Source: Adiantum capillus-veneris (Eukaryota > Streptophyta > Polypodiopsida > Polypodiales > Pteridaceae). From it: a stretch of 64,000 nt of DNA. Shown piece after piece: positions 11,838-22,791 of this stretch. The DNA lies in the NCBI GenBank assembly GCA_014529385.2, contig CM043946.1, positions 34,912,558-34,976,557 of the forward strand. Reading direction: 5' to 3'. The translations under genes were made by a program, and so were the position numbers. Numbering within the stretch: the first letter of the stretch is position 1; the number at the start of each line of letters is the position of its first letter. The notes under the pieces were generated by a model. That model saw only the letters and a program-made list of their open reading frames with translations, was not told the DNA's origin and searched no databases.

Positions 11838-13060
11838 TGACGGGAGCAAAGCGAACCCCGAACCCCGACGGCCTCTAAAATGCCAGGGACCAAATGGCAC
11901 GCCTCGAGACTGTCATGGTAAAGCGAACAGGGGGAACCACCTAGCTTTGAGCAGCTAGGACGCAGACCATGATGATATGAACACCACAAACTTACACACA
12001 CACAAATACACACACACACACACACAAATTCAGATTTGCAAACGATGAAAGCCCTCGGGGGTGTGAGGGAGAATTATTTCTACAGTATTTACAATGACCG
12101 TCCTTCCGGCGAGGCGGCACACCGTGGTGATAGAGAGGTAGGGAGAGAGAATGGTGAAAACTACTTGGTGCGTTCTCTAAGACGACTCAATGATTGTGAA
12201 GCTTGCTGCCAAGAGCGTGTGTACGGGTGTGCATATACCATTGGAGTCGAGACGTGGACGTGTGCATGGTGCAAATCCCAAGGCAAACCAACACACAAGC
12301 CCCCCTTTCCCCGTGATGCCAATAGTGTCAACTCTTCCCTCTACACTCTACCAAGTGCTAACCTCTCGTGGGCTGCCCCTTCCCAATAGTGACCTCTCAG
12401 TGCCAATTTATAGGTGTTGGCTGCTTGGATTATAGTAATCTCGGTGTGATTAGGATAAGCTAATCGGGGAGACAAAGCAAGTGGTGGGCTCGGTGTGGTT
12501 GACCCCAGATTTGTTTTGGCAAGTTATTAAAAGATGAGAATCTCTAGGTGGGCCTTTGTGACCATCACCTAGAGAGAGGGAATTTACCAAGTGGGAATTT
12601 TTACAATGGCTTGGGTGAAAACTGAAGAAATGATGAAAATAACCTATAAATGACTGATAATGGCATCGTGATTGTGTGATGCCGACGAATGGTGTGTTGC
12701 CGGTGCGTCGGTGTTGCGGGTACTTCTTTTCGGGATTGGCCAGGGCATGCCTTCAGCATATTTCTCCTTTTTGTTGTTGGCGGCATATGATTTGGGTCCT
12801 CCTTCTTTTCATTGTCGTCGTAGTCGTAGACCTCCTTCGGTTTTTTTTGTATTTTATCATGTGTGTATGTATGGGTGCATGTGGACGGATGTGTGTGTAT
12901 ATATATAGATGTGGGTGCCCATGCGTGAGTGTGTGTGTGTGTGTATTTGTATGTGTGTGCAAGCGTGTGTGGGAACGGGCTTGTATAATATTATATATAT
13001 ATAAATATATTTTCGGCTCTATTGATGGCGGTCTGCTACGCAAGGATGAGGGGTGGGGGG
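11838..13060 (-). repeat. 3' LTR of the minus-strand gag/protease element
   Basis: It aligns through almost its whole length with 22792-24007, starting at TGACGGGAGCAAAGCG (plus strand view) and ending at GATGAGGGGTGG. On the minus strand it has a TATA box (ctataaattgg, 12402-12412) at the same place as the other copy. It differs from its partner by many scattered substitutions and small indels, so the two are old or were not made at the same time. A (GT)n expansion begins at its right edge. Confidence 0.75.
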
Positions 13061-13064
13061 GGAT

Positions 13065-13202
<138 letters not shown>

Positions 13203-13527
13203 AAGAGTGGGGTTTGTGTGTGTGAGGTGTGTATAGAGAGAGAGAGAGAGAGAGAGGTTTTTGCGCCTTCTCAGGCCCGCGAGGGAGAGAGAGAGAGAGA
13301 GATTAATGCGGGCAGGCTCAAGCCGTAACAGAGCACGAGAGAGGGAGAGGGGATTGGAGGTGGTGAGGAAGGGAGAGGATGAGGGTGTGTGAGTGTGTGG
13401 TGTGTGTGTGTAGAGAGAGAATGTGCTCCGACTTCTTGTGTTGCACCTTCGGGCTGAGAAGAGCGAGAGGGAGAGAGAGAGAGAGAGAGAGAGAATGCCG
13501 GTTGGGGATCAGCGTGCAAGTTATTAC

Positions 13528-14262
13528 CTGAGGTTGTTCAAGAAGATGCACAGGATGTTTGACATATGAATTTCTTCCAATACGCTTTCTGCACACATCC
13601 TTCTTATTGGGTGAAACACGAGTGTTAGACATCCAAAAAGAGAAGATCAAATCTTTCTCATCAGGTGTTATGAAACCACGATCCATGGGTTGTCGAGCAC
13701 ACAAAGAGATTGGCAAATTGCCATCACCTGCTGCCCTCAACCGATTCTTTGCAGCTATGAATTTCCTCTTGTGCAAATTTAGCAACTTAGATGCAGCTGA
13801 AACATTCACTTTTGAGGTAGATGTACACTCAACATTCATAAGCATTGTGGTGATGAACCTTTTAAGAAAGAGCTCATGTCCACTCTTGGGTAATTTGATT
13901 GCATCTATTGTGTTGCGTATGGATTCAATGAAGGTTGTTTGTGCCCTAGGCATTTCAAGGTCTCCTAGAGAAGTATGATTGACAAACTTGCACAAAATAT
14001 CTGAGTGTGATGCAACATCGAGGGCCTTTGTATGCCGATTGAAAAGCATAACAAGGTCATTGCAAAGTCTTTGACGCTTTGCATCATCAACACCATTTTG
14101 ATCATTATCTTCTTCACGTGCTACCTGCTCAAGCTTGTTCTTAGCACGCTGCTCCCTCTTTCTCCTAGCATGATATTCCTTGGCTGCATCAGCAGCATAC
14201 CTAGCACACAGTTCACAGTGAGGCTGAGAGCAGTCACATACAGTGTGAGATTCTTGCTTCAT
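13528..14262 (-). CDS. Unknown gene, first exon (Cys-rich, coiled-coil; possibly transposon-derived)
   Basis: The minus-strand exon opens at ATG 14262 (MKQESHTVCDC) and stays open for 245 codons to 13528, where CCTCAG|GTAATAAC is a good 5' splice donor. Beyond it the frame runs only into CT/GT low-complexity sequence, so the exon most likely ends there. The N-terminus has a small cysteine cluster (CDCSQPHCELC), followed by a basic, probably helical stretch (ARRKREQRAKNKLEQVAREE) and a long alpha-helical region. The end has a conserved-looking block (FWMSNTRVSPNKKDVCRKR, then HPVHLLEQPQ). I do not recognise the family. The last block reminds me of uncharacterised transposon-associated proteins. 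The next exon was not found. The exon sits inside the minus-strand LTR element, on the same strand, and may be captured or inserted. Confidence 0.5.
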
Positions 14263-14420
14263 GCTAGAGAGAGAGAGATTGAGCGAGGTGATAGGCCTAC
14301 AGAGAGCAAGAGCAGTATATGACAGCAATAGATGTGTGATAGTCCTACAAAGTAAAACAGCAATCTGAGCTCCTACACAGAGAGTTAGAGAGAGACAGGA
14401 AAACGAGAGAGCGGGAAGAC

Positions 14421-14580
14421 AAAGAGCTGGCTGACGTCCATAGTTAAGAGCTACTGAGTCGTCTTCTATATTTGAAAAAGAGACGTGGAAATAGTAATGG
14501 TGTAAAGAGCTGGCTGACGTGCATAGTTAAGAGGTACAGAGCCGTCTTCTATATTTAACAAAAAGCTGTGGAAATTCTAT
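14421..14580. repeat. Tandem duplication of about 83 bases
   Basis: AAAGAGCTGGCTGACGT... occurs at 14421 and again at 14504, followed both times by CATAGTTAAGAG, GTCGTCTTCTATATTT and GTGGAAAT-like sequence with differences. It lies just upstream of the start of the unknown gene at 14262. Confidence 0.9.
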
Positions 14581-14685
14581 ATTTAATTAAAAATCTGTTC
14601 AAAAGAATATATCGAATTGAACTAATAGAGATGGTTTTATGTACCGGTTATAAAACCTTTGTCCGGGACAAGGTTATTGGTCCAC

Positions 14686-15705
14686 CTATTCATGCATCCA
14701 CCCGTCTACCTCTACTTCTATATTGAATTCTTTTACTTTGACCGCATTTACAATGCCCATGCATTTCACTCTTACATTGTTTGCCATCTTGGCTCGGCAG
14801 GGTGCCGGCCTACTTACCTCTAGACCCAGATGGTGCATTGTCTTTTCACTCATGATGCATATTTGCGTGCCACCATCTATGTAGACGTTTGAGATTTGTT
14901 GCCCCTTGATGTGGGCATCCATGGTTGGTAGGATGTTGTTGAGATCCCTTCCAGAGATAGCCCCAGCCATCCTGGGTCTTGACTTCCTGGTACTTACCAT
15001 TTTTGTCCATTGCCTTCTCATCCTTGGTGCAAGGTGGAGTAATTGGGGCCAAGTTATCTTTGGGCCTTGCATTAACACATCATGAACTAAGTCATAGGGT
15101 TTTGCATACTCACCTAGTGAGAAGTCCACGATGTCTATCTTCCGTCGCGGTTTAGCTGCTTGCTTGCTAGACTCGGCCTTCCCTTTCATCTTCTCTTCTC
15201 TTTGAGATTCTTCCTCGTGCCTGGCACGCTTCACTCCCATAGAATCCACTTCTTCTACCTTTGCTTTCCCTTTATGCTTATCTCGAACCGACTCTTCTAC
15301 CTTTTCCTTCCCTTTAGCCTCCAAGCTAATAACACTCACCGCTTGGTTCACAGCAGGTGGTGGGGGTAGTGGCAGAATGAGAGGTTGGGGTGGTGGTTGC
15401 TGTTGTACAAATGGTCGAAGGATTTGGACTGGTGGGATTTGTCCTAGTTGCCTAGGTGGTGGTGGTCTTGCTCTTGGCGGAGAGATTTGATTTTGTCTCC
15501 CCCCTCTATTGAAATTTTGCGTCCTTGGGTGTGGGCAGTAGTACATTCCATGGCCGTCTTCCCCGCAGTTGTAACAGTGGTACTCTTGGTTCTTCCTTCT
15601 TTGTCCTCTTCCTTGTTCTGGATTCCTGATAGGTGCATGCCCTTGCTGCACCAGATGCACAGATAAATCTAGTTGGGTGGTGATAATTCTAGGTCGTGAA
15701 GCGTC
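14686..15705 (-). pseudogene. Gag zinc knuckle and retropepsin-like part, cut off by the copia insertion
   Basis: On the minus strand the open frame has a CCHC knuckle (CYNCGEDGHGMYYC, about 15560), a proline-rich stretch, a lysine/glutamate-rich linker (GKEKVEESVRDKHKGKAK) and a retropepsin-like domain with IDGGTQICIMSEKTM (about 14870) and hydrophobic strands after it. The aspartate is followed by GG rather than the usual S/T-G, as in some plant gypsy proteases. The frame ends at 14686, soon after the protease. Its apparent N-terminus (15756-15706) is copia LTR, so the protein as it stands is a chance fusion. The real upstream part is at 21316-22716. Confidence 0.75.
15701..15705. other. 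Target-site duplication, left copy (gcgtc)
   Basis: GCGTC precedes the TG of the 5' LTR and is repeated at 21316-21320 after the CA of the 3' LTR. Confidence 0.95.
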
Positions 15706-15944
15706 TGTTAAGTATGGAGCCTGATTTACCCTTGTAATTTTCTGTGGTAAAAGCACACATTTGTAAGGCCCCCATTATGAGGAGAAGCCATCGTGCGTGA
15801 AGGAAAATCACTCACCGAAAACCAAAATTTTCACGGACAAGAATCAGGTGCAACTTTAAAGGCCTCGGGGGCGGAGGCCCCCGAGACTTTTTTTTTCGCC
15901 GGAATATTATGGCCGTACGGCGGCCGGAAAGTGGTCGGAAAACA

Positions 15945-16080
15945 ACCGGTGGGTTGGCCGGTGGCCGGTAGTCAATGGCCGATGGCCGGTGGTCGGAAGT
16001 CAATGGCCGGTGGCCGGTGGTCGGAAGTCAATGGCCGGTGGCCGGTGGCCGAATTCAATGGCCGGTGGCTGAATTCAAAA
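15945..16080 (+). repeat. 28-bp GC-rich tandem repeats in the copia LTR
   Basis: Units of the type GGCCGGTGGTCGGAAGTCAAT occur three to four times, followed by shorter GGCCGAATTCAAT units. The same block is at about 145-280 and 20745-20880, and the copy at the window start has one unit less. Because 28 is not a multiple of three, all three frames stay open here, which creates misleading reading frames. Confidence 0.9.
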
Positions 16081-16200
16081 GCGGACTTGTCTTCTGAAGG
16101 GCGGCCACACATGGGCGGATTGGAGGGTCCGATTTGGACTTATTCGCACAAGGGCGGCTACACATGGCTGTCTCTCATAAGAGAGGGCAGCCCTTTTGGC

Positions 16201-16210
16201 CTATAAAAGG
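16201..16210 (+). promoter_or_regulatory. Copia LTR TATA box
   Basis: CTATAAAAGG lies between the GC-rich repeats and the R-U5-like part of the LTR, and is identical in all three LTRs (401-410 and 21001-21010). It is the likely start region for element RNA. Confidence 0.8.
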
Positions 16211-16517
16211 AGGCCATTTCTACACACATTTCATAGTGTGAAGTTGATGCAACAAGGTGAGTGTGACGTGGTGAGAGTGAAGCAAGGCGGGAGCTCCATT
16301 AAGGGTATAATCCCTTTGTAAACTACTTCTTGGTTTGAAGTACTAAAGCCATTCAGTGGTTGCTTTCCCGTGGACGTAGCCCACATTGGGTGAACCACGT
16401 ATATCGTGTGTACTCTCTCTCTCTCTCTACTCTATAATCTCGTGTATATAAATCTGTCTCTCTCCATTAAGTAATCTACTCAATTATCTATTTAGCTACG
16501 TCTTATTTCCTAACAAC

Positions 16518-16529
16518 TGGTATCAGAGC
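16518..16529 (+). other. Primer-binding site (initiator tRNA-Met)
   Basis: TGGTATCAGAGC, two bases after the 5' LTR, is the usual complement to the 3' end of plant initiator tRNA-Met in copia elements. Confidence 0.95.
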
Positions 16530-16588
16530 AAGGTTTGCTCGTAGCTAAATTATCTCAAGGAAAGGATTCCTTGAATTGAGTGGGAGTT

Positions 16589-19276
16589 ATGGCGGAGGAA
16601 GGGAAGCTCAAGATTGAGAAGTTCAACGGCAAAAACTACCAACATTGGAAGATGCAGATTGAAGACTATCTCTACCAGAAGGACCTCTATTTGCCACTAG
16701 GCGGTCTTGCGAAGAAGCCCGCAACAATGGCAGATGAAGCATGGATTGTCCTTGATCGAAAGGCACTGGGAACAATCCGGTTAAGCTTGGCGTCGACGGT
16801 GGCCTTCAATGTTTCAGAGATGAAGACCACGGAGGACTTGATGAAGTCACTTGACGACTTCTACGAGAAACCATCGGCATCCAATAAGGTATTTCTTATG
16901 AAGCGCTTGTTCAATCTAAAGATGGCAGAGAATGGTTCAGTTGCAGAACACCTAAATGACTTTAACACAAACATAAGTCAACTTCGATCGGTGAAAATCA
17001 ATTTCGATGACGAAGTGCGAGCTCTCCTTATACTATCATCTCTACCGGATAGTTGGGACAACCTTGTGATGGCTGTAAGTAATTCTATCTCTGGCACAAA
17101 TACTCTTAAGTTTGATGATGTTGTGGGTGTTCTCCTAAGCGAGGAAATGCGAAGGAGAAGCACAGGAGAATCATCAAGTGCTGCACTATCAGTGGAAACA
17201 AGAGGAAGGCTTAAGGAGAGGTTCAAAAACCAAAAGGATCGTGATCGCTCAAGGCGGAGCAAGTCACGCACAAAGTCAGTTCTTGAATGTTGGAACTGCG
17301 GCAAGAAGGGCCACGTTAAGAAGGATTGCTGGTCCAAGAAGAAGAAGGAGACAGAGTCTCAAGACAACAAGCCAACATCGGAGGCCAATGTGGCACGTAA
17401 AGTAGAGCAAGATGCTCTAATTCTCTCATTAGACAATGTGTCTAATTCCTGGATAGTAGATTCCGGGGCTTCATTCCATGCGACACCACACAAGCAACAT
17501 TTCCAAGACTACACCAAAGGTAATTTTGGGTATGTATACTTGGGAGATGATGAAGCTTGTGAGATTGTCGGCAAAGGTACAGTTTCTATCAAAACTGCTA
17601 ACGGAAATGAATGGAAGCTTAAAGATGTTAGGCATGTTCCTTCTCTTCGCAAAAATTTGATCTCTACAGGACAATTGGACGATGAAGGTCACAACATTGC
17701 ATTCGGAAACAAACGGTGGAAGATCTCAAAGGGATCTTTGGTGGTTGCCAAGGGTGAAAAAGTCGGTACACTTTACTTGTGTACTGCTAGCACGCAACCT
17801 TCAGCTTGTGCAGCAACTACAGAAGTTGACAGTGCGGTGTGGCACTACCGACTTGGGCATATGAGTGCCAAAGGAATGCAAATCCTTGAAACAAAGAAGC
17901 TTCTACCAGGTTTGAAAGAAGTGGACTTAGAGTTCTGTGAAGATTGTGTTTATGGTAAACAAAAGAGGGTAAAATTTCAAAAATCAGGAAATGAAAGCAA
18001 AAATAAAAAACTTGATTTGGTTCATTCTGATGTTTGGGGTCCTGCAAGTACACCATCAATTGGTGGCTCATTGTACTATGTAACATTCATAGACGATGCG
18101 ACTAGAAAAACATGGGTTTATGTCATGAAGAATAAATCCGATGTATTTTCCATATTTCAAAGGTGGAAAGCCTTTGTGGAGAATGAAACAGGTACCAAGG
18201 TTAAATGCCTCAGATCCGACAATGGAGGCGAATATTGCAGCCAAGCTTTTGAAAGCTTTTGTGCTAGCAATGGCATTCGGAGGCAAAGGACAACCCCAAG
18301 GACACCTCAACAAAATGGGATTTCGGAAAGGATGAACAGGACAATCATGGAGCGAGCACGAAGCATGCGGCTACATGCAGGCCTACCGCTTGAGTTTTGG
18401 GCGGAAGCTGTAAGTACGTCTGTGTACTTAATCAACCGGTCACCCTCAACAGCATTGGATGGGGGAGTTCCAGAAGAGGCATGGACAGGTAAACCGGTGA
18501 ATTATGCATTTCTCAAAGTGTTTGGGTGTGAGGCTTTCATGCACATAGATAGAAGCCTAAGATCAAAGCTAGATGCAAAGTCCAAAAAGTGTTTCTTCAT
18601 TGGCTATGGAGAAGGTGACTTTGGGTATCGCCTATGGAATCCTGAAGATGGTAAAATCTTAAGGAGTAGGGATGTAATTTTTAACAAACAAAATATGTAC
18701 AAAGATTACTTGGAAAGAAAACAAACAAAAGAAACAGGTGATGAGTACATGGAGCTTGAGGACGGTGAAGACTCAAGGACTGCAAACGGTGACAATGTGC
18801 AACAACGTCAACCAAATGAGGAGACTCAACCTATTTCCCGAAGATCTACAAGAGCAAGTAGACCTCCAGAAAGGTTTGTTCCTTCCTTCAACCATCTCTT
18901 GATCTCAGATTCTGGAGAGCCGGAATCATATGAAGAAGCTATGCAACATGAATCCAAAGAAGAATGGACGAAGAGCATGCAAGTGGAGATGGACTCACTA
19001 CATCGCAACCAAACATGGGAGTTGGTTGAGTTACCTAAAGGTAAGCGGGCACTTCAAAACAAATGGGTGTACAAGTTGAAGGAAGAAGAAGGTGGGAAGA
19101 AAAGGTACAAGTCTAGGCTTGTGGTAAAAGGGTTTTCTCAAAAGAAAGGTATTGACTTCAATGAAATATTTTCTCCTGTTGTAAAAATGAACTCAATTAG
19201 TCTTGTCTTAAGCCTTGTGGCTGCTCATGATTTAAATCTCGAGCAAATGGATGTAAATAGCATTCCCTCACGGTGA
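16589..19276 (+). pseudogene. Copia gag-pol polyprotein, first part (gag, protease, integrase, start of RT)
   Basis: The frame starts at ATG 16589 (MAEEGKLKIEKFNGKNY); an upstream in-frame GTG at 16580 is not needed. Domains in order: copia gag (residues about 5-200), CCHC knuckle CWNCGKKGHVKKDC (about 233), protease with VDSGASFH (about 290), pre-integrase HHCC domain (about 415-460), integrase core with its D, D and E in HSDVWG, RSDNGGEY and QQNGISERMNR (about 478, 541, 577), and the start of reverse transcriptase (from about 790). The frame is lost by a one-base change between about 19255 and 19265 and ends at TGA 19274-19276. Everything before the break is intact. Expression would give capsid, protease and integrase but no complete polymerase. 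Confidence 0.95.
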
Positions 19277-19337
19277 CTTAGAGGAGGAAATCTACATGCT
19301 TCAACCAAAGGGGTAGGAAGTAAAAGGTAAGGAGCAA

Positions 19338-20468
19338 ATGGTTTGCAGATTAAAGAAGAGCTTGTATGGTTTAAAGCAAGAATCAAGACAATGGTACTTG
19401 AAGTTTGATCGATGGATGTTGGATCATGGATTCACAAGATGCAACTCGGATCACTGCGTCTACACGAAGAATTTGGGAGATGGTAAATTCATCATCCTAA
19501 TGTTGTATGTTGATGACATGTTGATTGCAAGTGCTAACATGCAGGACATCAAAGACCTAAAAGAGGAGTTGTCTAAATCTTTTTCAATGAAAGATTTAGG
19601 TGCTGCAAAGAGGATACTTGGTATGAAAATATCAAGGGACAGGACGAAGAAGACAATAAAGCTATCTCAAGAAGATTACATCAAGAAGGTACTAGAAAGG
19701 TTTGCAATGCAAAATGCAAAACCAGTTTCTACACCTTTGGCTGGTCATTTTAAACTAACGAAGGATATGTGTCCAAAGACACAAGAGGAGATAGCCTATA
19801 TGTCTAAAGTTCCATATGCTGCAGCGGTAGGTTCTCTAATGTATGCTATGGTATGGACAAGGCCAGACATTGCACATGCAGTGGGAGTTGTGAGTAGGTT
19901 CATGGACAACCCAGGTAAAGAGCATTGGCAAGCTGTGAAGTGGATACTTAGGTATCTAAAAGGGACAACAACAAATGCTTTGTATTTTGGAGGAAATGAT
20001 ATTTTTCTAGAAGGGTATGCTGATGCAGATATGGCAGGTGACAAAGATACTCGAAGGAGCACTACTGGCTATGTGTTCACAGTTGGAGGCACAGCAGTAA
20101 GCTGGGCTTCAAAGCTGCAGAAAGTGGTTTCACTTTCTACCACGGAAGCAGAGTATGTAGCAATGACGGAGGCAAGCAAAGAAATTCTGTGGCTTCACAG
20201 ATTCTTAGAAGAGCTTGGATTCAAACAAGACAATTGTGTCTTGTATAGTGATAGCCAAAGCGCTATCCATCTTGCGAAGAACTCAGCTTTTCATTCAAGG
20301 ACAAAGCACATTGAGGTGAGATATCACTTCATACGCACTCTTTTGGAAGAGGGACAACTAAAGCTAGGAAAGGTGCATACAAGTGAAAATCCTGCAGACA
20401 TGTTTACAAAGGTGGTCAACAAGGAGAAGTTGAGCTTTTGCTCATCTTCAATGGGCATTCAAGGATAA
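19338..20468 (+). pseudogene. Copia pol, second part (RT catalytic region and RNase H)
   Basis: This is the continuation of reverse transcriptase and the RNase H domain after the break. YVDDMLIA (residues about 57-64) holds the catalytic aspartates. RNase H begins at about residue 226 (YADADMAGD) and keeps STTEAEYVA and SDSQSAI with their acidic residues, ending close to the polypurine tract. The reading frame actually extends upstream of the ATG at 19338 but is closed by a TAG at 19314-19316, so there are two separate lesions (frameshift and nonsense) within about 60 bases. The part shown is otherwise fully open, 376 codons. Confidence 0.95.
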
Positions 20469-20517
20469 GAAGCCAGAATGGAAAGCAGTCATAGGTTTGG
20501 TTTGGAGATCAGTCTCC

Positions 20518-20528
20518 AAGTGGGAGAT
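20518..20528 (+). other. Polypurine tract of the copia element
   Basis: AAGTGGGAGAT directly precedes the TG of the 3' LTR and would prime plus-strand synthesis. Confidence 0.9.
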
Positions 20529-21315
20529 TGTTAAGTATGGAGCCTGATTTACCCTTGTAATTTTCTGTGGTAAAAGCACACATTTGTAAGGCCCCCATTA
20601 TGAGGAGAAGCCATCGTGCGTGAAGGAAAATCACTCACCGGAAACCAAAATTTTCACGGACAAGAATCAGGGGCCGGACGGCGGAATATTCTTTTTCGTC
20701 GGAATATTATGGCCGGACGGCGGCCGGAAAGTGGTCGGAAAACAACCGGTGGGTTGGCCGGTGGCCGGTAGTCAATGGCCGATGGCCGGTGGTCGGAAGT
20801 CAATGGCCGGTGGCCGGTGGTCGGAAGTCAATGGCCGGTGGCCGGTGGCCGAATTCAATGGCCGGTGGCCGAATTCAAAAGCGGACTTGTCTTCTCAAGG
20901 GCGGCCACACATGGGCGGATTGGAGGGTCCGATTTGGACTTATTCGCACAAGGGCGGCTACACATGGCTGTCTCTCATAAGAGAGGGCAGCCCTTTTGGC
21001 CTATAAAAGGAGGCCATTTCTACACACATTTCATAGTGTGAAGTTGATGCAACAAGGTGAGTGTGAGGTGGTGAGAGTGAAGCAAGGCGGGAGCTCCATT
21101 AAGGGTATAATCCCTTTGTAAACTACTTCTTGTTTTGAAGTACTAAAGCCATTGAGTGGCTGCTTTCCCGTGGACGTAGCCCACATTGGGTGAACCACGT
21201 ATATCGTGTGTACTCTCTCTCTCTCTCTACTCTATAATCTCGTGTATATAAATCTGTCTCTCTCCATTAAGTAATCTACTCAATTATCTATTTAGCTACG
21301 TCTTATTTCCTAACA
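20529..21315 (+). repeat. Copia 3' LTR
   Basis: 787 bases, TG...CA. Compared with the 5' LTR it lacks the GGCCTCGGGG segment but has an extra GGAATATTCTTTTTCG unit (about 20684-20700). It shares several single-base variants with the LTR at 1-711 rather than with its own partner. TATA box at 21001. Confidence 0.97.
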
Positions 21316-21320
21316 GCGTC
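21316..21320. other. Target-site duplication, right copy (gcgtc)
   Basis: Identical to 15701-15705. Confidence 0.95.
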
Positions 21321-22716
21321 GTCATCTTTGTTGGAGATGATAAAAGCAATGTCAAAATGATCCAAAAAGTCTATGGTGAGATCCTCTCCCTTCTTTCCAC
21401 TGAATGTGGGGAAAGAAACACTTGCCATGGTAGTGACTCACAAAATTACAAACCTTTTTTTTTAGATTAATACATTAACAATAGTAGCGGCTCATAGTGG
21501 CTTTTTACAGGGGTGGGTGGATAGGTTAAAACAAGATAAAGAGAGAAACATTAAAGGAATGATGGTAATCCAATATGGGGAGAATGATAGGGTTTGGGGA
21601 ATTGAGGATTTCTCCTAGTATCGCCGCACCGAATAGGTATACGATCTTCTGTTGGTAGAAGACTTTCCTACCTACATAGATATTCGCATGCATATGCTGC
21701 AGGAATCTGAACGGGAATGCCGTTGGCCCGTTTTCCATCATGCACAGAGGGTGGAATACTCACTTATACTCTTATCGTGCCAGTGTTGATGAGTCAGCAC
21801 ATCCACAAGAGGTCATCGCCTTTCATGGGCTCTACCTTTCCTTTGTTGCTCAGCACGTACGAGGTGATGGCGATGCGTCTGACCACTCCCAGCCTCTTGG
21901 CTAGTAGCAATTGTAGGTAATTTCCGTAGTTGGCGTGTTGCATGAATTCTACTCCATTCAGTTGCAACTTGTCCCCAGCCCACTGGGTTTCACCGGTGGT
22001 AGAAAGCTTCTTCAGGATAAGTTGTACAAGGAGAGGAGGAAGATCCTCCACTCGTTTTCCAAAACAGCGAGATCAGTAACCAAACCACTCTTCCCTAGGA
22101 CATGGGAATCTCCTTACCACTTCTTCTTCAGGATTGTCGAAGTGGATTGGTAGCACTCGCATGCGTCGTGCGAATCGATAGGCGACCTTCTACCGCTTAG
22201 CTTCGGATGACTTCCTCTTTGGCAAGTTGGGTACAACCCGGCTTTCTGAGCTTAAAGCACTTGCTTGGTCAGATGCTTCTCCTTTCAGGGTCATGTGGTT
22301 CCAGGCTGTCTTAACTTCTCCTTATCTTTGGCTCGAGCGGCCACTTTGGAGTAAAGGTTATAACTTTAACTGCAGTTTCTTTAGGGAAAAGAGGCCTCAC
22401 CATTTTCTTCCCTTCTTTGATGTGAATGACTTCTTCACAATGAATGTTGATGTAGACGATTTCAGTCCTTTCGCTACCTTCGTTGGCACTCATTGACAGT
22501 GTGTCTTGGTTGATAACAGTGATGGTACTTCACCAACCTCCTACCTGATGCTCTCAATTTTTGGTTAGAACGAGCAACACGAGATGGAGAATTTACCTCT
22601 TGCATATTGACGGCATTGCAGCCTAGCAGTAGTACTTCAATGAAGGCGGCTAGTGCCTCCTTTGTCTCCTCTTCTTCCGTCCTCCAGTTAGAGAATTCCT
22701 TCAGCCATTCGTCCAT
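21316..22716 (-). pseudogene. Gag 5' half of the minus-strand element
   Basis: Minus-strand frames at 22716-22474 (MDEWLKEFSNWRTEEEETKE), 22493-22311, and 22051-21794 (LLVQLILKKLSTTGETQWAGDK when read in pieces) cover this side of the copia insertion, in shifted frames and with stops. The composition (acidic helices, tryptophans) fits a gag/capsid region but I see no diagnostic motif. The reading direction and position, between a primer-binding site at 22773-22791 and the zinc knuckle/protease beyond the copia element, make gag the natural reading. Around 21320-21790 no frame is convincing. Confidence 0.5.
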
Positions 22717-22772
22717 GATTGATAGTGGGCGTCACTTTCAGCATTGTAAACTAAAGGGTGTTAGGAAGCCCT

Positions 22773-22791
22773 CCTCCATGGGGTCACCAAA
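22773..22791 (-). other. Primer-binding-site-like sequence
   Basis: On the minus strand TTTGGTGACCCCATGGAGG directly follows the LTR end (...CCCATCA). A T-T-G-G-T/C-G-A-C-C/T-C pattern at this place is usual in plant gypsy elements. Confidence 0.6.

Larger units (their letters stand above)
15706..16515 (+). repeat. Copia 5' LTR
   Basis: 810 bases, TG...CA. It has a GC-rich 28-bp tandem block (about 15945-16080), a TATA box (ctataaaagg at 16201) and a CT-rich segment before the end. It keeps the GGCCTCGGGGGCGGAGGCC segment (about 15860-15886) that the 3' LTR lacks. Confidence 0.97.
15706..21315 (+). mobile_element. Full-length Ty1/copia retrotransposon (5610 bp)
   Basis: The element has LTRs of 810 and 787 bases starting TGTTAAG and ending TAACA, a 5-bp target duplication (gcgtc), a primer-binding site matching initiator tRNA-Met (TGGTATCAGAGC, 16518-16529), a polypurine tract (20518-20528), and the copia order gag, protease, integrase, reverse transcriptase, RNase H. 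The polyprotein is broken by one frameshift and one stop in reverse transcriptase, so this copy is defective. It is inserted in the gag of the minus-strand element, in opposite orientation. The two LTRs differ by alternative deletions near their starts but by few substitutions, which suggests a fairly recent insertion. Confidence 0.97.

Noticed and set aside
13318-13527. C-terminal extension of the unknown gene into low-complexity sequence
   Set aside because: A good splice donor at 13527-13528 precedes CT/GT tracts; the extension is most likely intron.
16580-16588. GTG start three codons before the copia gag ATG
   Set aside because: The ATG at 16589 gives the family-typical start; GTG starts are not expected in plants.
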